Assembly (NCBI RefSeq): GCF_042140125.1 | Contig: NZ_CP159473.1 | Length of the DNA: 64,000 nt | DNA from: Rhodophyticola sp017644125 | GTDB lineage: Bacteria; Pseudomonadota; Alphaproteobacteria; Rhodobacterales; Rhodobacteraceae | Direction: 5' to 3' (one strand) | Shown here: piece by piece, positions 33,166 to 42,673 of the stretch | Layout: every line of letters starts with the position of its first letter | Position numbering within the stretch: the first letter of the stretch is position 1 | Translations under genes and position numbers: made by a program | Notes under the pieces: model-generated | The model's input: the letters and a program-made list of their open reading frames with translations, nothing else | What the model was told of the DNA's origin: nothing | Database searches by the model: none

Positions 33166-34788
33166 ATGATGACAGAGACTCACTCGATCCGCGCGGCGGA
33201 TGTTCTGGCCCGAAGGCTGTATGAGGCCGGGTGCCGTCACGCCTTCGGCATGCCGGGCGGCGAAGTTCTGACCGTGATCGATGCGCTGGACCGCGCAGGC
33301 ATCCGCTTCACGCTGGCCAAACACGAAAACGCCGCCGGGTTCATGGCCGAAGGGGTGCACCACGTGGATGGCGCGCCTGCGATCCTTGTGGCAACCGTCG
33401 GGCCCGGCGCGATGAACGGGGTCAATGTGGTGGCCAATGCCGATCAGGACCGGGTGCCGCTCATCGTGATCACCGGATCGGTCGATGCCCACGAGGCGGA
33501 GACCTACACCCATCAGGTTCTGGACCATCGCAAGGTGTTCGAGCCGATCACCAAGGCAACCTTCACGCTGACGGCGCAGGCCGCGGATGTGGTGGCCGAC
33601 AAGGCGCTTGGCATCGCCGCCGAGGGGCGGGCGGGCCCGGTGCATATCGATGTGCCGATCTCGGTGGCCGATGCGCCCGCGCGGGACCGGGGGATCAGGC
33701 GCAAGGCCGCGAGCCCCGTGGCGCCCGCAGGCCCCGATCTGGAGACGGCGCGCCGCTGGCTGGGCGCGGCGGAACGGCCGCTGATCCTGGCCGGGCTGGA
33801 CGTGCTTTACGACGGCAGCGCGGATGCGCTTCGCGGTTTCGCGGAAAGCCACGCGGTCCCGGTCATCACCACCTACAAGGCCAAGGGCGTCCTGCCCGAG
33901 GATCATGCGCTGAGCCTTGGCGCGGCCGGTCTGTCGCCGCTGGCCGACCGGCATCTGCTGCCGCTGGTCGACCGAGCCGATCTGATACTCCTCGTCGGAT
34001 ATGACCCGATCGAGATGCGGCCCGGATGGCAGCACCCGTGGAACCCCGCGACCAAGCGGGTGATCGACATTCATGCCGCGCCCAACCACCACTACATGCA
34101 TCAGGCGAGCCTCAGCTTTCTGGCCGATACCGGTGCGACGCTGGCCGCGCTTTCCGATGGCGTGGCCCCGCGCGTCACCTGGCTGGGCAACGAGATCGCG
34201 GCGGCCCGTGCCGCACTGGCCGAGGCCTTTCCGGGGGATGACGCATGGGGCCCGGCGGCGGTGATCGACGAATGCCGCAAGGTCCTGCCCGCCGACACGA
34301 TCGCAACCGTGGACAGCGGCGCGCATCGGATCCTGCTGTCGCAGATGTGGCGCTGCCCGGCCCCACGTCTGTTGCTGCAATCCTCCGCGCTTTGCACCAT
34401 GGGCTGCGCCGTGCCGCTGGCCATCGGCGCGAAACTGGCCGCGCCCGAGCGCCCGGTGGTCAGTTTTTCGGGTGATGCCGGGCTTTTGATGGTGGCCGGC
34501 GATCTGGCTACCGCGGCGGAGCTGGGGCAGACCCCGGTTTTCGTGGTCTTCGTCGACCGCTCGCTGGCGTTGATCGAGTTGAAACAACGCCAGCGGCAGA
34601 TGCCCAATCTGGGTGTGGATTTCGCGGGCCACGACTTCGCCGCCATCGGGCGGGCCTTCGGCGGGCACGGGGTCACGGTTGAAACGCGCGCGGACCTGAA
34701 GGCGGCGCTGACCGCGGCGCTGGAGGCCGACCGCTTCACCGTCATCGCCGCGGTCATCCCGCAGCACGCCTATGACGGGCGGATCTAG
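33166..34788 (+). CDS. Thiamine-diphosphate-dependent enzyme (acetolactate synthase-like)
   Basis: 540 residues; tandem ATG codons sit next to GGAG, so the start is 33166 or 33169. Three-domain TPP architecture: N-terminal pyrimidine domain (AGCRHAFGMPGGEVLTVIDA, catalytic Glu54 in KHENAAGFMAEG, VATVGPGAMNGVNVVANADQ), central transhydrogenase-like domain, and C-terminal diphosphate domain (ALCTMGCAVPLAIGAKLA, SFSGDAGLLMVAGDLATAAE). The GDG motif is GDA and the usual downstream Asn appears as Asp (VVFVDRSLAL). Too short and divergent for IlvB; a decarboxylase or ligase of unknown substrate. A CoA transferase gene follows after 1 base, suggesting an acyl-CoA pathway. Confidence 0.82.
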   Translation: MMTETHSIRAADVLARRLYEAGCRHAFGMPGGEVLTVIDALDRAGIRFTLAKHENAAGFMAEGVHHVDGAPAILVATVGPGAMNGVNVVANADQDRVPLIVITGSVDAHEAETYTHQVLDHRKVFEPITKATFTLTAQAADVVADKALGIAAEGRAGPVHIDVPISVADAPARDRGIRRKAASPVAPAGPDLETARRWLGAAERPLILAGLDVLYDGSADALRGFAESHAVPVITTYKAKGVLPEDHALSLGAAGLSPLADRHLLPLVDRADLILLVGYDPIEMRPGWQHPWNPATKRVIDIHAAPNHHYMHQASLSFLADTGATLAALSDGVAPRVTWLGNEIAAARAALAEAFPGDDAWGPAAVIDECRKVLPADTIATVDSGAHRILLSQMWRCPAPRLLLQSSALCTMGCAVPLAIGAKLAAPERPVVSFSGDAGLLMVAGDLATAAELGQTPVFVVFVDRSLALIELKQRQRQMPNLGVDFAGHDFAAIGRAFGGHGVTVETRADLKAALTAALEADRFTVIAAVIPQHAYDGRI

Positions 34789-34789
34789 C

Positions 34790-35971
34790 ATGCCGGGCGC
34801 TCTGGACGGTCTGAAAATTCTCGATCTAAGCCGGATACTGGCCGGGCCGACCTGCACCCAGTTGCTGGGCGATCTGGGGGCGGAGGTCGTCAAGATCGAG
34901 AATCCGGGCACCGGTGGCGACGATACCCGCAGTTGGGGGCCGCCTTTCGCGCCCGGCGCCGGTGGTGCGCCGTCGGATCTGTCGGCCTATTTCATGGCCG
35001 CGAACCGGAACAAGCTGTCCGTGGCCGCCGATATCGCCACACCCGAAGGCCAGGCGCTGGTTCTGGCGCTGGCCGCCGAGGCCGATGTGGTGATCGAGAA
35101 TTTCAAGCCCGGCGGTCTGAACCGCTACGGGCTGGATGCCGAAACGCTCCTTTCGCGCTTTCCCCGGCTGGTCTACTGCTCGATCTCGGGCTTTGGGCAG
35201 ACCGGGCCCAATGCCGCGAAACCGGGCTACGACCTGATGGCGCAGGGCTTTGGCGGGATCATGTCGCTGACCGGCGATCCGGATGGCCAGCCGATGAAGG
35301 TGGGCGTGGGCATCGCCGATGTGATGTGCGGAATGTATGCCTGCGTGGGCATTCTGGCCGCCCTGCGCCACCGCGACGCCACCGGACAGGGGCAGCATAT
35401 CGACGTAGCGCTGGTGGACACGCAGATCGCGTGGCTGATCAACGAAGGCGTCAATTATCTTACCTCCGGTCAGCTGCCCGAGCGGCGCGGCAACGGGCAT
35501 CCCAACATCGTGCCCTATCAGGTCTTCGCCACTCTTGACGGGCATGTGATCGTCGCGGTGGGCAATGACGGCCAGTTTCGCCGCTTCTGCGGGGTTCTGG
35601 GTGCCGGCGATCTGCCCGATGATCCGCGCTTCGCCACAAACCCCGCCCGGCTTGAAAATCGCGAGGCGCTGCTTGCGCTCATCGCGCCGATGCTGGCCGC
35701 GCGCCGCAGCGCCCGGATCGTGGCGGAGCTGGAACAGGCGGGCGTGCCGGTGGGGCCGGTGCAGACACTCGATCAGGTGTTCGCATCCGATCAGGTGGCG
35801 GCCCGGGAGATGGCGATCACGATGCCGCGCGACGATGTCGAGGGCGGCGAGGTCCGACTGATCGGCAATCCGCTGCATCTGTCGCGCACGCCGGTCAGCT
35901 ATCGCCGCGCGCCGCCGCGCTTCGGCCAGGACACCGATTCCGTGCTGTCGCGGGTCAAGCCCAAGGCCTAA
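34790..35971 (+). CDS. Class III CoA transferase (CaiB/BaiF family)
   Basis: 393 residues from the ATG one base after the TPP gene stop. Family features: LDGLKILDLSRILAGPTCTQ, LLGDLGAEVVKIENPGTGGD, AANRNKLSVAADIATPEGQA, VVIENFKPGGLNRYGLDAET, YCSISGFGQTGPNAAKPGYD with the aspartate that forms the acyl anhydride, and GIADVMCGMYACVGILAALR. These enzymes transfer CoA between carboxylic acids. The tight link with a TPP enzyme recalls oxalate-type metabolism, but the TPP partner does not look like oxalyl-CoA decarboxylase. Substrates unknown. Confidence 0.9.
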   Translation: MPGALDGLKILDLSRILAGPTCTQLLGDLGAEVVKIENPGTGGDDTRSWGPPFAPGAGGAPSDLSAYFMAANRNKLSVAADIATPEGQALVLALAAEADVVIENFKPGGLNRYGLDAETLLSRFPRLVYCSISGFGQTGPNAAKPGYDLMAQGFGGIMSLTGDPDGQPMKVGVGIADVMCGMYACVGILAALRHRDATGQGQHIDVALVDTQIAWLINEGVNYLTSGQLPERRGNGHPNIVPYQVFATLDGHVIVAVGNDGQFRRFCGVLGAGDLPDDPRFATNPARLENREALLALIAPMLAARRSARIVAELEQAGVPVGPVQTLDQVFASDQVAAREMAITMPRDDVEGGEVRLIGNPLHLSRTPVSYRRAPPRFGQDTDSVLSRVKPKA

Positions 35972-36118
35972 CAGCGGGGTTCTGCTCAACTTTCCGGCAG
36001 ATCGGCGCGGGCTTCCCTCACATTCCCGTCATTCACCTTACTGTGACGTGTGTCCGTAGATCACGTCCTGTTAAGCCCGATGCAGAATACGCGTGCATAT
36101 CAAAGAAAAAGGCGGCGC

Positions 36119-37492
36119 ATGACCCAGGATATCTTCGGCCAGACCGTCACGCTGGCCCCCGGCCCGGCGCTGAGCAGCTGGAACGCGACACAGATGGCGT
36201 TTCTGGCCCACGGGGCGGCGACGCCCACCCATCTGGCCGACACGCTGAACGCGGCGCCGGACTTCGTGCTTGGCCATGCGGTCAAGGCGATGTTCTATCT
36301 GCTTCTGGGCCGCCGCGAACTGATCGCCCCTGCCAGCGCGGCGCTGACGCAGGCCCGCGCCGCATTGACCGTGCAGACCGTCACCCCGCGCGAGCGGCGC
36401 TATGTGGAGGCGCTGAGCCTCTGGATGCAAGGCCACCCCGTCCGCGCGGCGGAGGTTTTCGCGGCCCTTCTGCGCGCCTGTCCCGGCGATGCGCTGGCGG
36501 TGAAACTCGACCATGCCCTGCGCTTTGTGCTGGGGGACAGCGCGGGCATGCGCCGCGCTGTGGAAGGCGCAATGCCGGCCTATGGCGAGGATCATCCGGC
36601 GCGCGGCTACATGATGGGCTGCCATGCCTTCACGCTTGAGGAAACCGGCGACTACGCGGCCGCGCAGGCGGCGGGCCGGGCGGCCCTGCAGCTTGCGCCG
36701 GACGATGCCTGGGGCCTGCATGCGGTGGCCCATGTCCACGACATGACCGCCGATGCCAGAGGCGGGATCGATTGGCTGGCGGGCCGTGAAGCCGCCTGGG
36801 CGCATTGCAACAATTTCCGCTATCACGTGTGGTGGCACAAGGCCCTGATGCATCTTGATCTGGGGCAGATCGGCACAGTGCTGGAGCTTTACGACACCGA
36901 AATCCGCCGCGAGAAGACCGATGACTACCGCGATATCTCGAACGCGACCTCGCTGTTGAGCCGTCTGGAGCTGGAGGGCGTGGATGTGGGCCATCGCTGG
37001 GAGGAATTGGCGGAGATTTCCGCGAGCCGGACGGAAGACGGCTGCCTGATCTTTGCCGATCTGCACTACCTTCTGGCGCTGATCGGCGATCACCGTGATG
37101 CCGCGATCCGTGATCTCATGGGGCGTTTGCACCGCGATGCGCAAAACGCCCGGACCGACATCCAGAAGGCGATGGCCAATCCGGGCCTGTCTGCCGCCGC
37201 GGGGCTCGAAGCCTTTGGCGAAGGCCAATATGCGCAGGCCTTCCTTGCGCTTGCGCGGGCGCGCAAATCCATGCAACAGGCAGGTGGCAGTCACGCGCAG
37301 CGGGATGTGTTCGAACGCCTTACCATCGATGCAGGGATCCGCGCCGGGTTTCTGGAGGAGGCTGAGGGGATTCTGGCCGACCGCATCGCGCATCGTGACG
37401 GCTGCGTTGACGGATATGCCCGGGCAAGGCAGACCCTGATCGCAGAGGGGCGCGACGCGGCGCGGGGCGGCGCGCGTGTTCCCGCTGAATAG
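36119..37492 (+). CDS. TPR protein of the TTC38 type
   Basis: 457 residues. Helical repeat protein with LADTLNAAPDFVLGHAVKAM, RERRYVEALSLWMQGHPVRA, VKLDHALRFVLGDSAGMRRA, GYMMGCHAFTLEETGDYAAA and the highly conserved AWGLHAVAHVHDMTADARGG and NNFRYHVWWHKALMHLDLG segments, typical of tetratricopeptide repeat protein 38 homologues. Function is unknown in bacteria. There are 21 bases to opgC on the same strand, so it may be co-transcribed with the glucan operon. No signal peptide; probably cytosolic. Confidence 0.82.
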   Translation: MTQDIFGQTVTLAPGPALSSWNATQMAFLAHGAATPTHLADTLNAAPDFVLGHAVKAMFYLLLGRRELIAPASAALTQARAALTVQTVTPRERRYVEALSLWMQGHPVRAAEVFAALLRACPGDALAVKLDHALRFVLGDSAGMRRAVEGAMPAYGEDHPARGYMMGCHAFTLEETGDYAAAQAAGRAALQLAPDDAWGLHAVAHVHDMTADARGGIDWLAGREAAWAHCNNFRYHVWWHKALMHLDLGQIGTVLELYDTEIRREKTDDYRDISNATSLLSRLELEGVDVGHRWEELAEISASRTEDGCLIFADLHYLLALIGDHRDAAIRDLMGRLHRDAQNARTDIQKAMANPGLSAAAGLEAFGEGQYAQAFLALARARKSMQQAGGSHAQRDVFERLTIDAGIRAGFLEEAEGILADRIAHRDGCVDGYARARQTLIAEGRDAARGGARVPAE

Positions 37493-37513
37493 ACCTGTCG
37501 GAAAACAAACGCG

Positions 37514-38755
37514 GTGACCATGGTTTCAACCCTCGATGCAGAGCTGCCGTCAAAGGCCAGCAGCCCGGTTTCCGCGCCGGTTGCGCGCGTGCGCGACCCG
37601 CGGCTGGATTTCTACCGTGGCATCGCGATGTTCATCATCCTCTTTGCCCATACGCCGGGCAATTTCTTCACCTCGTGGATCCCGGCGCGGTGGGGGTTTT
37701 CCGACGCGACCGAAATGTTCGTCTTCTGCTCCGGCATGGCGTCGGCCATCGCCTTTGGCGGCGCGTTCGACCGCGCGGGCTGGCGGCTTGGCACGGCCCG
37801 GGTCGGGTATCGGGTCTGGCAGGTCTATTGGGCCCATATCGGCATGTTCGTCATCATCGCTGCGATGCTGGCGGCCATCGATCTGGCGGCGGTATCCGAC
37901 ACGGTCTATATCGGCACGCTGAATCTGTGGCGGTTCTTTTCCGACCCGGGGCCGCAGCTGGTGGGCCTTCTGACGCTGACCTATGTGCCGAACTATTTCG
38001 ACATTCTGCCGATGTATATGGTGGTGCTGGTCATGCTGCCGATCGTGATGGCGCTGTCGCGGGTGAACCTGTGGCTGCTTGCCGGGGTGTCGCTTGCGCT
38101 CTGGTTCTTCGCCCAGGGCGCGCTTCTGGACTGGCTGGGGCTTGGCCATCTGCATCTGTCGCTGCCTGCCGAGCCATGGTCCGACCGGCGCTGGTTCTTC
38201 AACCCGTTCGGCTGGCAACTGGTCTTCTTCACCGGGTTCGCCTTCATGCGCGGCTGGATCCCCGCGCCGCCGCTCAACCGCGTGCTGGTGGGGCTGGCAC
38301 TTCTGATCGTGCTGGCCAATGTTCCGCTGTCGAATATCGGTGTGCGGGAGTTCGGGTTCGACTGGGCCCGCGAATGGCGGATGGAAAACCGGGGCTGGTT
38401 CAGCAAATCCGATTTCGGCATCCTGCGCTATGTGCAGTTTCTGGCGCTGGCCTATCTGGGCTATGCGGTGGCGGGCGATGGCGGCCGCAACCTCATCGTG
38501 ACCGGAACCGGGATGCTGGCGCGGCTCTGGGCCACGGTGATCCGGCTGACCACCAAGGTGGGGCAGCAATCCCTGGCGGTGTTCCTGTTTTCCATGGTGC
38601 TGGCCCGGTTCACCGGCTTCGTGCTGGACCAGTTGGGCCGGGATGTGGCAACCGTCACCCTGGCCAATCTGATCGGCATGGCGCTGCTGGTTTGTGTGGC
38701 CTACAGTGTCGGCTGGTTCAAACGTCAGCCATGGCGAGGCGGCCCCGCAAGATGA
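37514..38755 (+). CDS. opgC: OpgC-family membrane protein (periplasmic glucan succinylation)
   Basis: 413 residues from GTG at 37514 (GGAAAA 9 bases upstream) or 411 from ATG at 37520. Motifs match OpgC: RDPRLDFYRGIAMFIILFAH, TPGNFFTSWIPARWGFSDAT, EMFVFCSGMASAIAFGGAFD, and about ten membrane helices ending WFKRQPWRGGPAR. OpgC is an inner-membrane acyltransferase family protein that adds succinyl groups to osmoregulated periplasmic glucans. It is the first of three overlapping opg genes; its TGA stop overlaps the opgG ATG. Gene order C-G-H with 4-base overlaps indicates one translated unit. Confidence 0.9.
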   Translation: MTMVSTLDAELPSKASSPVSAPVARVRDPRLDFYRGIAMFIILFAHTPGNFFTSWIPARWGFSDATEMFVFCSGMASAIAFGGAFDRAGWRLGTARVGYRVWQVYWAHIGMFVIIAAMLAAIDLAAVSDTVYIGTLNLWRFFSDPGPQLVGLLTLTYVPNYFDILPMYMVVLVMLPIVMALSRVNLWLLAGVSLALWFFAQGALLDWLGLGHLHLSLPAEPWSDRRWFFNPFGWQLVFFTGFAFMRGWIPAPPLNRVLVGLALLIVLANVPLSNIGVREFGFDWAREWRMENRGWFSKSDFGILRYVQFLALAYLGYAVAGDGGRNLIVTGTGMLARLWATVIRLTTKVGQQSLAVFLFSMVLARFTGFVLDQLGRDVATVTLANLIGMALLVCVAYSVGWFKRQPWRGGPAR

Positions 38756-40266
38756 CCCTGCACCGGCGCACATTTCTGTCCGTCCTTGCCGCCGCGGCCG
38801 CGTTGCCCCGGACCCTGCGCGCTGAGCTGATCACGGGCGAGCATCCGTTTTCGCCCGACTGGCTGTGGGCGGAGGCCGAGGCGCTGGCGGCCCGGCCCTA
38901 CCGGCCCGTGCCGGAGGTGCCCGCGCCATGGCGGGATCTCAGCTATGACCAGTATCGGATGATCTGGTTCAACAGCCAGCGCGGCATCTGGACCGGGACC
39001 GACCGGCCGCTGCATCTGGATCTGTTCGCCGCGGGGCTGTACTTTCCGCGGCCCGTCGAGATCAACCTGGTCGAAGACGGTGTCGCGCAGACGCTTGGCT
39101 TCGATATCGGACTGTTCGACCGCACCGACCAGTTTCCCGATCTGCCTGTTGACGAGACGATGGGCTATTCCGGCCTGCGCTTGCGGGCCGAGTTGAACAC
39201 GCCCGGGATCTTCGAGGAGTTCATGGTCTTTCAGGGGGCCAGCTATTTCCGCGCCATCGCCAACGGCCAGACCTACGGCCTGTCCGCGCGCGGGCTTGCC
39301 CTTGGCACCGGAGATGCGGAAGGGGAGGAGTTTCCCGACTTCACCCGCTTCTGGGTCGAGGCGCCCGCGCCGGGCAGCGACACCTACATGCTCCACGCCC
39401 TGCTCGACGGGCCGTCGACCACCGGGGCCTACAGCTTTTCCATCCGTGCCGGGCGCCCCACCACCGTCGAGGTGCGCGCGACCGTGTTCCCGCGCCGCGA
39501 TCTGGATCATGTGGGGCTGGCGCCGCTCACCTCGATGTTCCTGTTCGACGAGACCAACCATATCCGGTTCGACGATTTCCGCCCGGCGGTGCATGACAGC
39601 GACGGGCTCCTGATCTGGAACGGGGCGGGGGAACGGTTGTGGCGGCCGCTTGCCAATCCGCGGACGCTTCAGATCAGCCATTTCGTCGACGATGGGCCGC
39701 GCGGGTTCGGCCTGATGCAGCGGGCCCGCGAGGTGGAGGATTTCGCCGATTTCGAAGCCCGCTACGAAAACCGCCCGTCGCTCTGGATCACGCCTGCGGC
39801 GGATTGGGGCGCCGGCTCGGTGCAACTGGTGGAGATCCCCGCCGACCAGGAGATCTATGACAATATCGTTGCCTTCTGGCGTCCGCGGGATGTGATCCCG
39901 GCGGGCACGGCCCATGATTTCGCCTACCGCATGAGTTGGGGCGACACACCCGGGGCGCTGCCCGATGTGGCTGCCGTCACCAACACCCGCATCGGCGGCG
40001 CGTTCGACCAGATCCGCAAGGTGGTTGCGGTGGATTTCGAGGATCATCCGCTTTTGCGCGGCGATCCGTCGGATTACACGCATCACATCAGCGCCAGTGC
40101 GCTGACGCTTTCCGATGGTGTGCTGGAGCGCAATCCCGGCACCGGCGGTCTGCGGCTTGCCTTCAGCTTCGATCCGGCCGAGGCCGAGACCAGCGAGCTG
40201 CGCGCGCAACTGCGCCGCGACGGGGTGCTTGTCAGCGAAGTCTGGCTTTACCGGTGGACCGCATGA
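38752..40266 (+). CDS. opgG: Periplasmic glucan biosynthesis protein G
   Basis: 504 residues with a twin-arginine-type signal (LHRRTFLSVLAAAAALPRTL). OpgG/MdoG features: YDQYRMIWFNSQRGIWTGTD, LDLFAAGLYFPRPVEINLVE, FQGASYFRAIANGQTYGLSA, SARGLALGTGDAEGEEFPDF, LAPLTSMFLFDETNHIRFDD, and WITPAADWGAGSVQLVEIPA. The protein acts in the periplasm to give osmoregulated glucans their final branching. Starts inside the opgC stop and ends inside the opgH start, so all three are coupled. Confidence 0.95.
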   Translation: MTLHRRTFLSVLAAAAALPRTLRAELITGEHPFSPDWLWAEAEALAARPYRPVPEVPAPWRDLSYDQYRMIWFNSQRGIWTGTDRPLHLDLFAAGLYFPRPVEINLVEDGVAQTLGFDIGLFDRTDQFPDLPVDETMGYSGLRLRAELNTPGIFEEFMVFQGASYFRAIANGQTYGLSARGLALGTGDAEGEEFPDFTRFWVEAPAPGSDTYMLHALLDGPSTTGAYSFSIRAGRPTTVEVRATVFPRRDLDHVGLAPLTSMFLFDETNHIRFDDFRPAVHDSDGLLIWNGAGERLWRPLANPRTLQISHFVDDGPRGFGLMQRAREVEDFADFEARYENRPSLWITPAADWGAGSVQLVEIPADQEIYDNIVAFWRPRDVIPAGTAHDFAYRMSWGDTPGALPDVAAVTNTRIGGAFDQIRKVVAVDFEDHPLLRGDPSDYTHHISASALTLSDGVLERNPGTGGLRLAFSFDPAEAETSELRAQLRRDGVLVSEVWLYRWTA

Positions 40267-42179
40267 CCGTTCGGCGACCCGATGACTGGATGCCGCCGCC
40301 GGCCCCGCTCAGCCGGCCGATCCAGCGGCTGAACCGGACCTATCGCGACGAAAACGCGCCGGGGGGCTGGGGGCCGTCGCAGGCGTGGATCTGGCGACTG
40401 GCGACGTTCCTGCCTGCGGTCGCGACCACCGTGGCGCTCGTCGCGGCCTTCACCGACTGGTTCGCGATGGATGGGCTGAGCGGTTTCGAGGGCGCGCTGA
40501 TCGCCATCGTCGCCTTCACGTTCTTCTGGATCGCGCTGTCGGTCAGCACGGCGGTTCTGGGCATTGCGACGGTGATCCTGCTGCCCTCCCGCGCGCGGCC
40601 TGCGGACAGCACCGCCATGGCCGCGCCGATGGACGTGGCCCTGCTGGTGCCGATCTTCAACGAGGTGCCCGCCGATGTGTTCGGCAATGCCGCGGCCATG
40701 CTGTCCGGGCTCGGGGGCCTCCCCGGCGGCTACCGCTACACGCTTTTCATCCTCTCCGACACGACCGACGAAGCCGTGGCCGCGCAGGAGATCCGGGCGT
40801 TCTTCACCCTGAGGGCCAGCCTGCCCGACGCGACGCTGCATTACCGCCGGCGGATCTCCAACACCGATGGCAAGATCGGCAATCTGGCCGATTGGGTCGA
40901 AGGATGGGGCGGGGCGTACAGTGCGATGCTGGTTCTGGATGCCGACAGCCTGATGAGTGCGCCGGCCATCGCCGCGCTGACCGATGCGCTGGCGCGCGAC
41001 CCCTCGGCCGGGTTGATCCAGTCCTTCCCGCTGCTCTATGGCGCGCGCACGGTGTTCGGCCGGATCCAGCAGTTCTCCAACCGCGTCTATGGCACCCCTC
41101 TGGCCGAAGGTCTGGCCCGCTGGACAGATCGGGAGGGCAATTACTGGGGCCATAACGCGATCATCCGCAGCGCGGCCTTCGCGGCCTGCGCCGGGCTGCC
41201 ACGGCTGCGCTCTTCGCGGGGCGGGACGCAGATGATCCTCAGCCATGATTTCGTCGAGGCGGGGCTGCTGCGCCGGGCCGGATGGGCGGTGCGGTTCCTG
41301 CCCCGGATCGAAGGCAGCTATGAGGAGGCGCCGCCGACGCTGATCGACTATATCCTGCGCGACCGGCGCTGGTGTCAGGGCAATCTGCAGCATCTGGGCC
41401 TTCTGGCCACGCGCGGTCTGCACCCGGTATCCCGCTTTCACCTGTTCAGCGGAGCGATGGCCTATCTTCTGTCGCCGGCATGGTTCGCGCTTCTGGTGGT
41501 CTGGGCCCTGATCGGCAATGGCGACGAGGCAAATGTGATCCGCTATTTCAGCGGCCTGAACCCTCAGGTGACATGGCCCGAGATCACCACGGCGAACAAT
41601 CTGGCGATCCTGATCTTCATGTACGGGATGCTGCTGGCCCCGAAACTCGTCGCGGCATGTACGATCCGGCGGCTTGGCCTGCGGCTGCGCGATCTGGGCG
41701 GGCTTCGGCAGTTCCTGATCTCGCTTCTGGCGGAGATTTCCCTGTCGATCCTCTATGCCCCGATCCTGATGATCCATCAGTCGCTGGCGGTTCTGCGTTC
41801 GGCGCTCGGGCGGCGGGCGGCATGGCGGCCGCAGCGGCGCAGGGGGGTGCGATACGGGGCAGGGGTGCTGATCAAGTTGCACATCGTCGAAACGCTGATC
41901 GGCCTGCTGCTGATGGCGGGTATGGCGCTGGGTCTGGTGACGTTCTGGCTCGCGCCGATCGCACTCAGCCTTGCCGCCGCGATCCCGCTCTCGGCGCTCA
42001 GCGGGGTGGATCTGGACGCGCGCCGATGGTCGCACCGGCAGCTGGGAACGCCCGAGACATTGAATGCCCCGCCGATCATCCGCCGCGCGCTGATGGAACG
42101 CCGCCGGTTCGCGCAGGCCTTGCAGGCCCCCCCGCCGACCGGATCGCGGCCGAATAGCCGGGCGCGGACAGGGCCCTAG
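40263..42179 (+). CDS. opgH: Glucans biosynthesis glucosyltransferase H
   Basis: 638 residues. Membrane GT2 enzyme that builds the beta-linked glucose backbone of periplasmic glucans. Motifs: VALLVPIFNEVPADVFGNAA, FILSDTTDEAVAAQEIRAF, RRRISNTDGKIGNLADWVE, the metal site VLDADSLMS, WGHNAIIRSAAF, SHDFVEAGLLRRAGW, and the processive signature RDRRWCQGNLQH. Membrane helices lie at both ends. It is shorter than E. coli OpgH (about 850), lacking much of the long N- and C-terminal extensions. The 3' end overlaps the convergent rhodanese gene by 4 bases. Confidence 0.95.
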   Translation: MTVRRPDDWMPPPAPLSRPIQRLNRTYRDENAPGGWGPSQAWIWRLATFLPAVATTVALVAAFTDWFAMDGLSGFEGALIAIVAFTFFWIALSVSTAVLGIATVILLPSRARPADSTAMAAPMDVALLVPIFNEVPADVFGNAAAMLSGLGGLPGGYRYTLFILSDTTDEAVAAQEIRAFFTLRASLPDATLHYRRRISNTDGKIGNLADWVEGWGGAYSAMLVLDADSLMSAPAIAALTDALARDPSAGLIQSFPLLYGARTVFGRIQQFSNRVYGTPLAEGLARWTDREGNYWGHNAIIRSAAFAACAGLPRLRSSRGGTQMILSHDFVEAGLLRRAGWAVRFLPRIEGSYEEAPPTLIDYILRDRRWCQGNLQHLGLLATRGLHPVSRFHLFSGAMAYLLSPAWFALLVVWALIGNGDEANVIRYFSGLNPQVTWPEITTANNLAILIFMYGMLLAPKLVAACTIRRLGLRLRDLGGLRQFLISLLAEISLSILYAPILMIHQSLAVLRSALGRRAAWRPQRRRGVRYGAGVLIKLHIVETLIGLLLMAGMALGLVTFWLAPIALSLAAAIPLSALSGVDLDARRWSHRQLGTPETLNAPPIIRRALMERRRFAQALQAPPPTGSRPNSRARTGP

Positions 42180-42673
42180 CCGTCACGGTTCACGGGAAGA
42201 CCGCGGGCCAGCCATCCCGGCCCGGCCGAGGTGCCCAGCATGCCTTCGGGAATGTCGATGATCCCGGTGAATCCGGCCTCCGCCAGCCGGTTGGAGAGCC
42301 GCGCGGAGCGGACGCCGCGCGCGCAGATCACCGCGATGGGGGTGTCCCGCGCGCCACGCACGTGGCCCGCCAGCGCCTCGATGAAATCCGCGCGCCGCAT
42401 ATCCAGCCGGATCGCGCCTTCGGGCGACCCGGTCGCGGACCATTCGTCGGGGCGGCGGATGTCGACAAGCGTGAGCGCGCCTGCGGCGACCAGCCTGTGG
42501 GCGTCCGCCGCATTGAGGGTTCCGCCCGAGATCTCAGGGCGGAGCGCGTCGTAAAACAGCATCTGTCCGCCGAGCGACCACGCAAGCCCCGTGCCCGCGA
42601 CAAGTGCCGCCCCGCCAAGGATCAGACCGCGCCTTGTCAGGCCCGCCACCGGCTCAGCCCGCAGGGCCGACAT
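42176..42673 (-). CDS. Membrane-targeted rhodanese-domain protein
   Basis: 165 residues from the ATG at 42673, inside the SCO1 gene end (20-base overlap). A Tat-like N-terminus (LTRRGLILGGAALVAGTGLA) is followed by a rhodanese domain: LVDIRRPDEWSATGSPEGAI, and active-site loop VICARGVRSARLSN with the catalytic cysteine, then TGIIDIPEGMLGTSAGPGWL. Rhodaneses move sulfane sulfur from thiosulfate or similar donors. Last gene of a coupled four-gene operon with SCO1 and two Cys-containing periplasmic proteins, pointing to periplasmic thiol or copper chemistry (inference). Confidence 0.88.
   Translation of the reverse strand: MSALRAEPVAGLTRRGLILGGAALVAGTGLAWSLGGQMLFYDALRPEISGGTLNAADAHRLVAAGALTLVDIRRPDEWSATGSPEGAIRLDMRRADFIEALAGHVRGARDTPIAVICARGVRSARLSNRLAEAGFTGIIDIPEGMLGTSAGPGWLARGLPVNRDG

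Noticed and set aside
32524..34911. 795-codon minus-strand frame
   Set aside because: Antisense of the TPP enzyme gene; Arg/Gly/His-rich with no recognisable domain.
33166..35971. Oxalyl-CoA decarboxylase / formyl-CoA transferase pair
   Set aside because: Gene order fits the idea, but the TPP enzyme N-terminus and motifs do not look like oxalyl-CoA decarboxylase.
37675..38751. Upstream extension of the opgG frame
   Set aside because: Lies within opgC in another frame; the Tat-type signal and ATGA overlap place the start at 38752.
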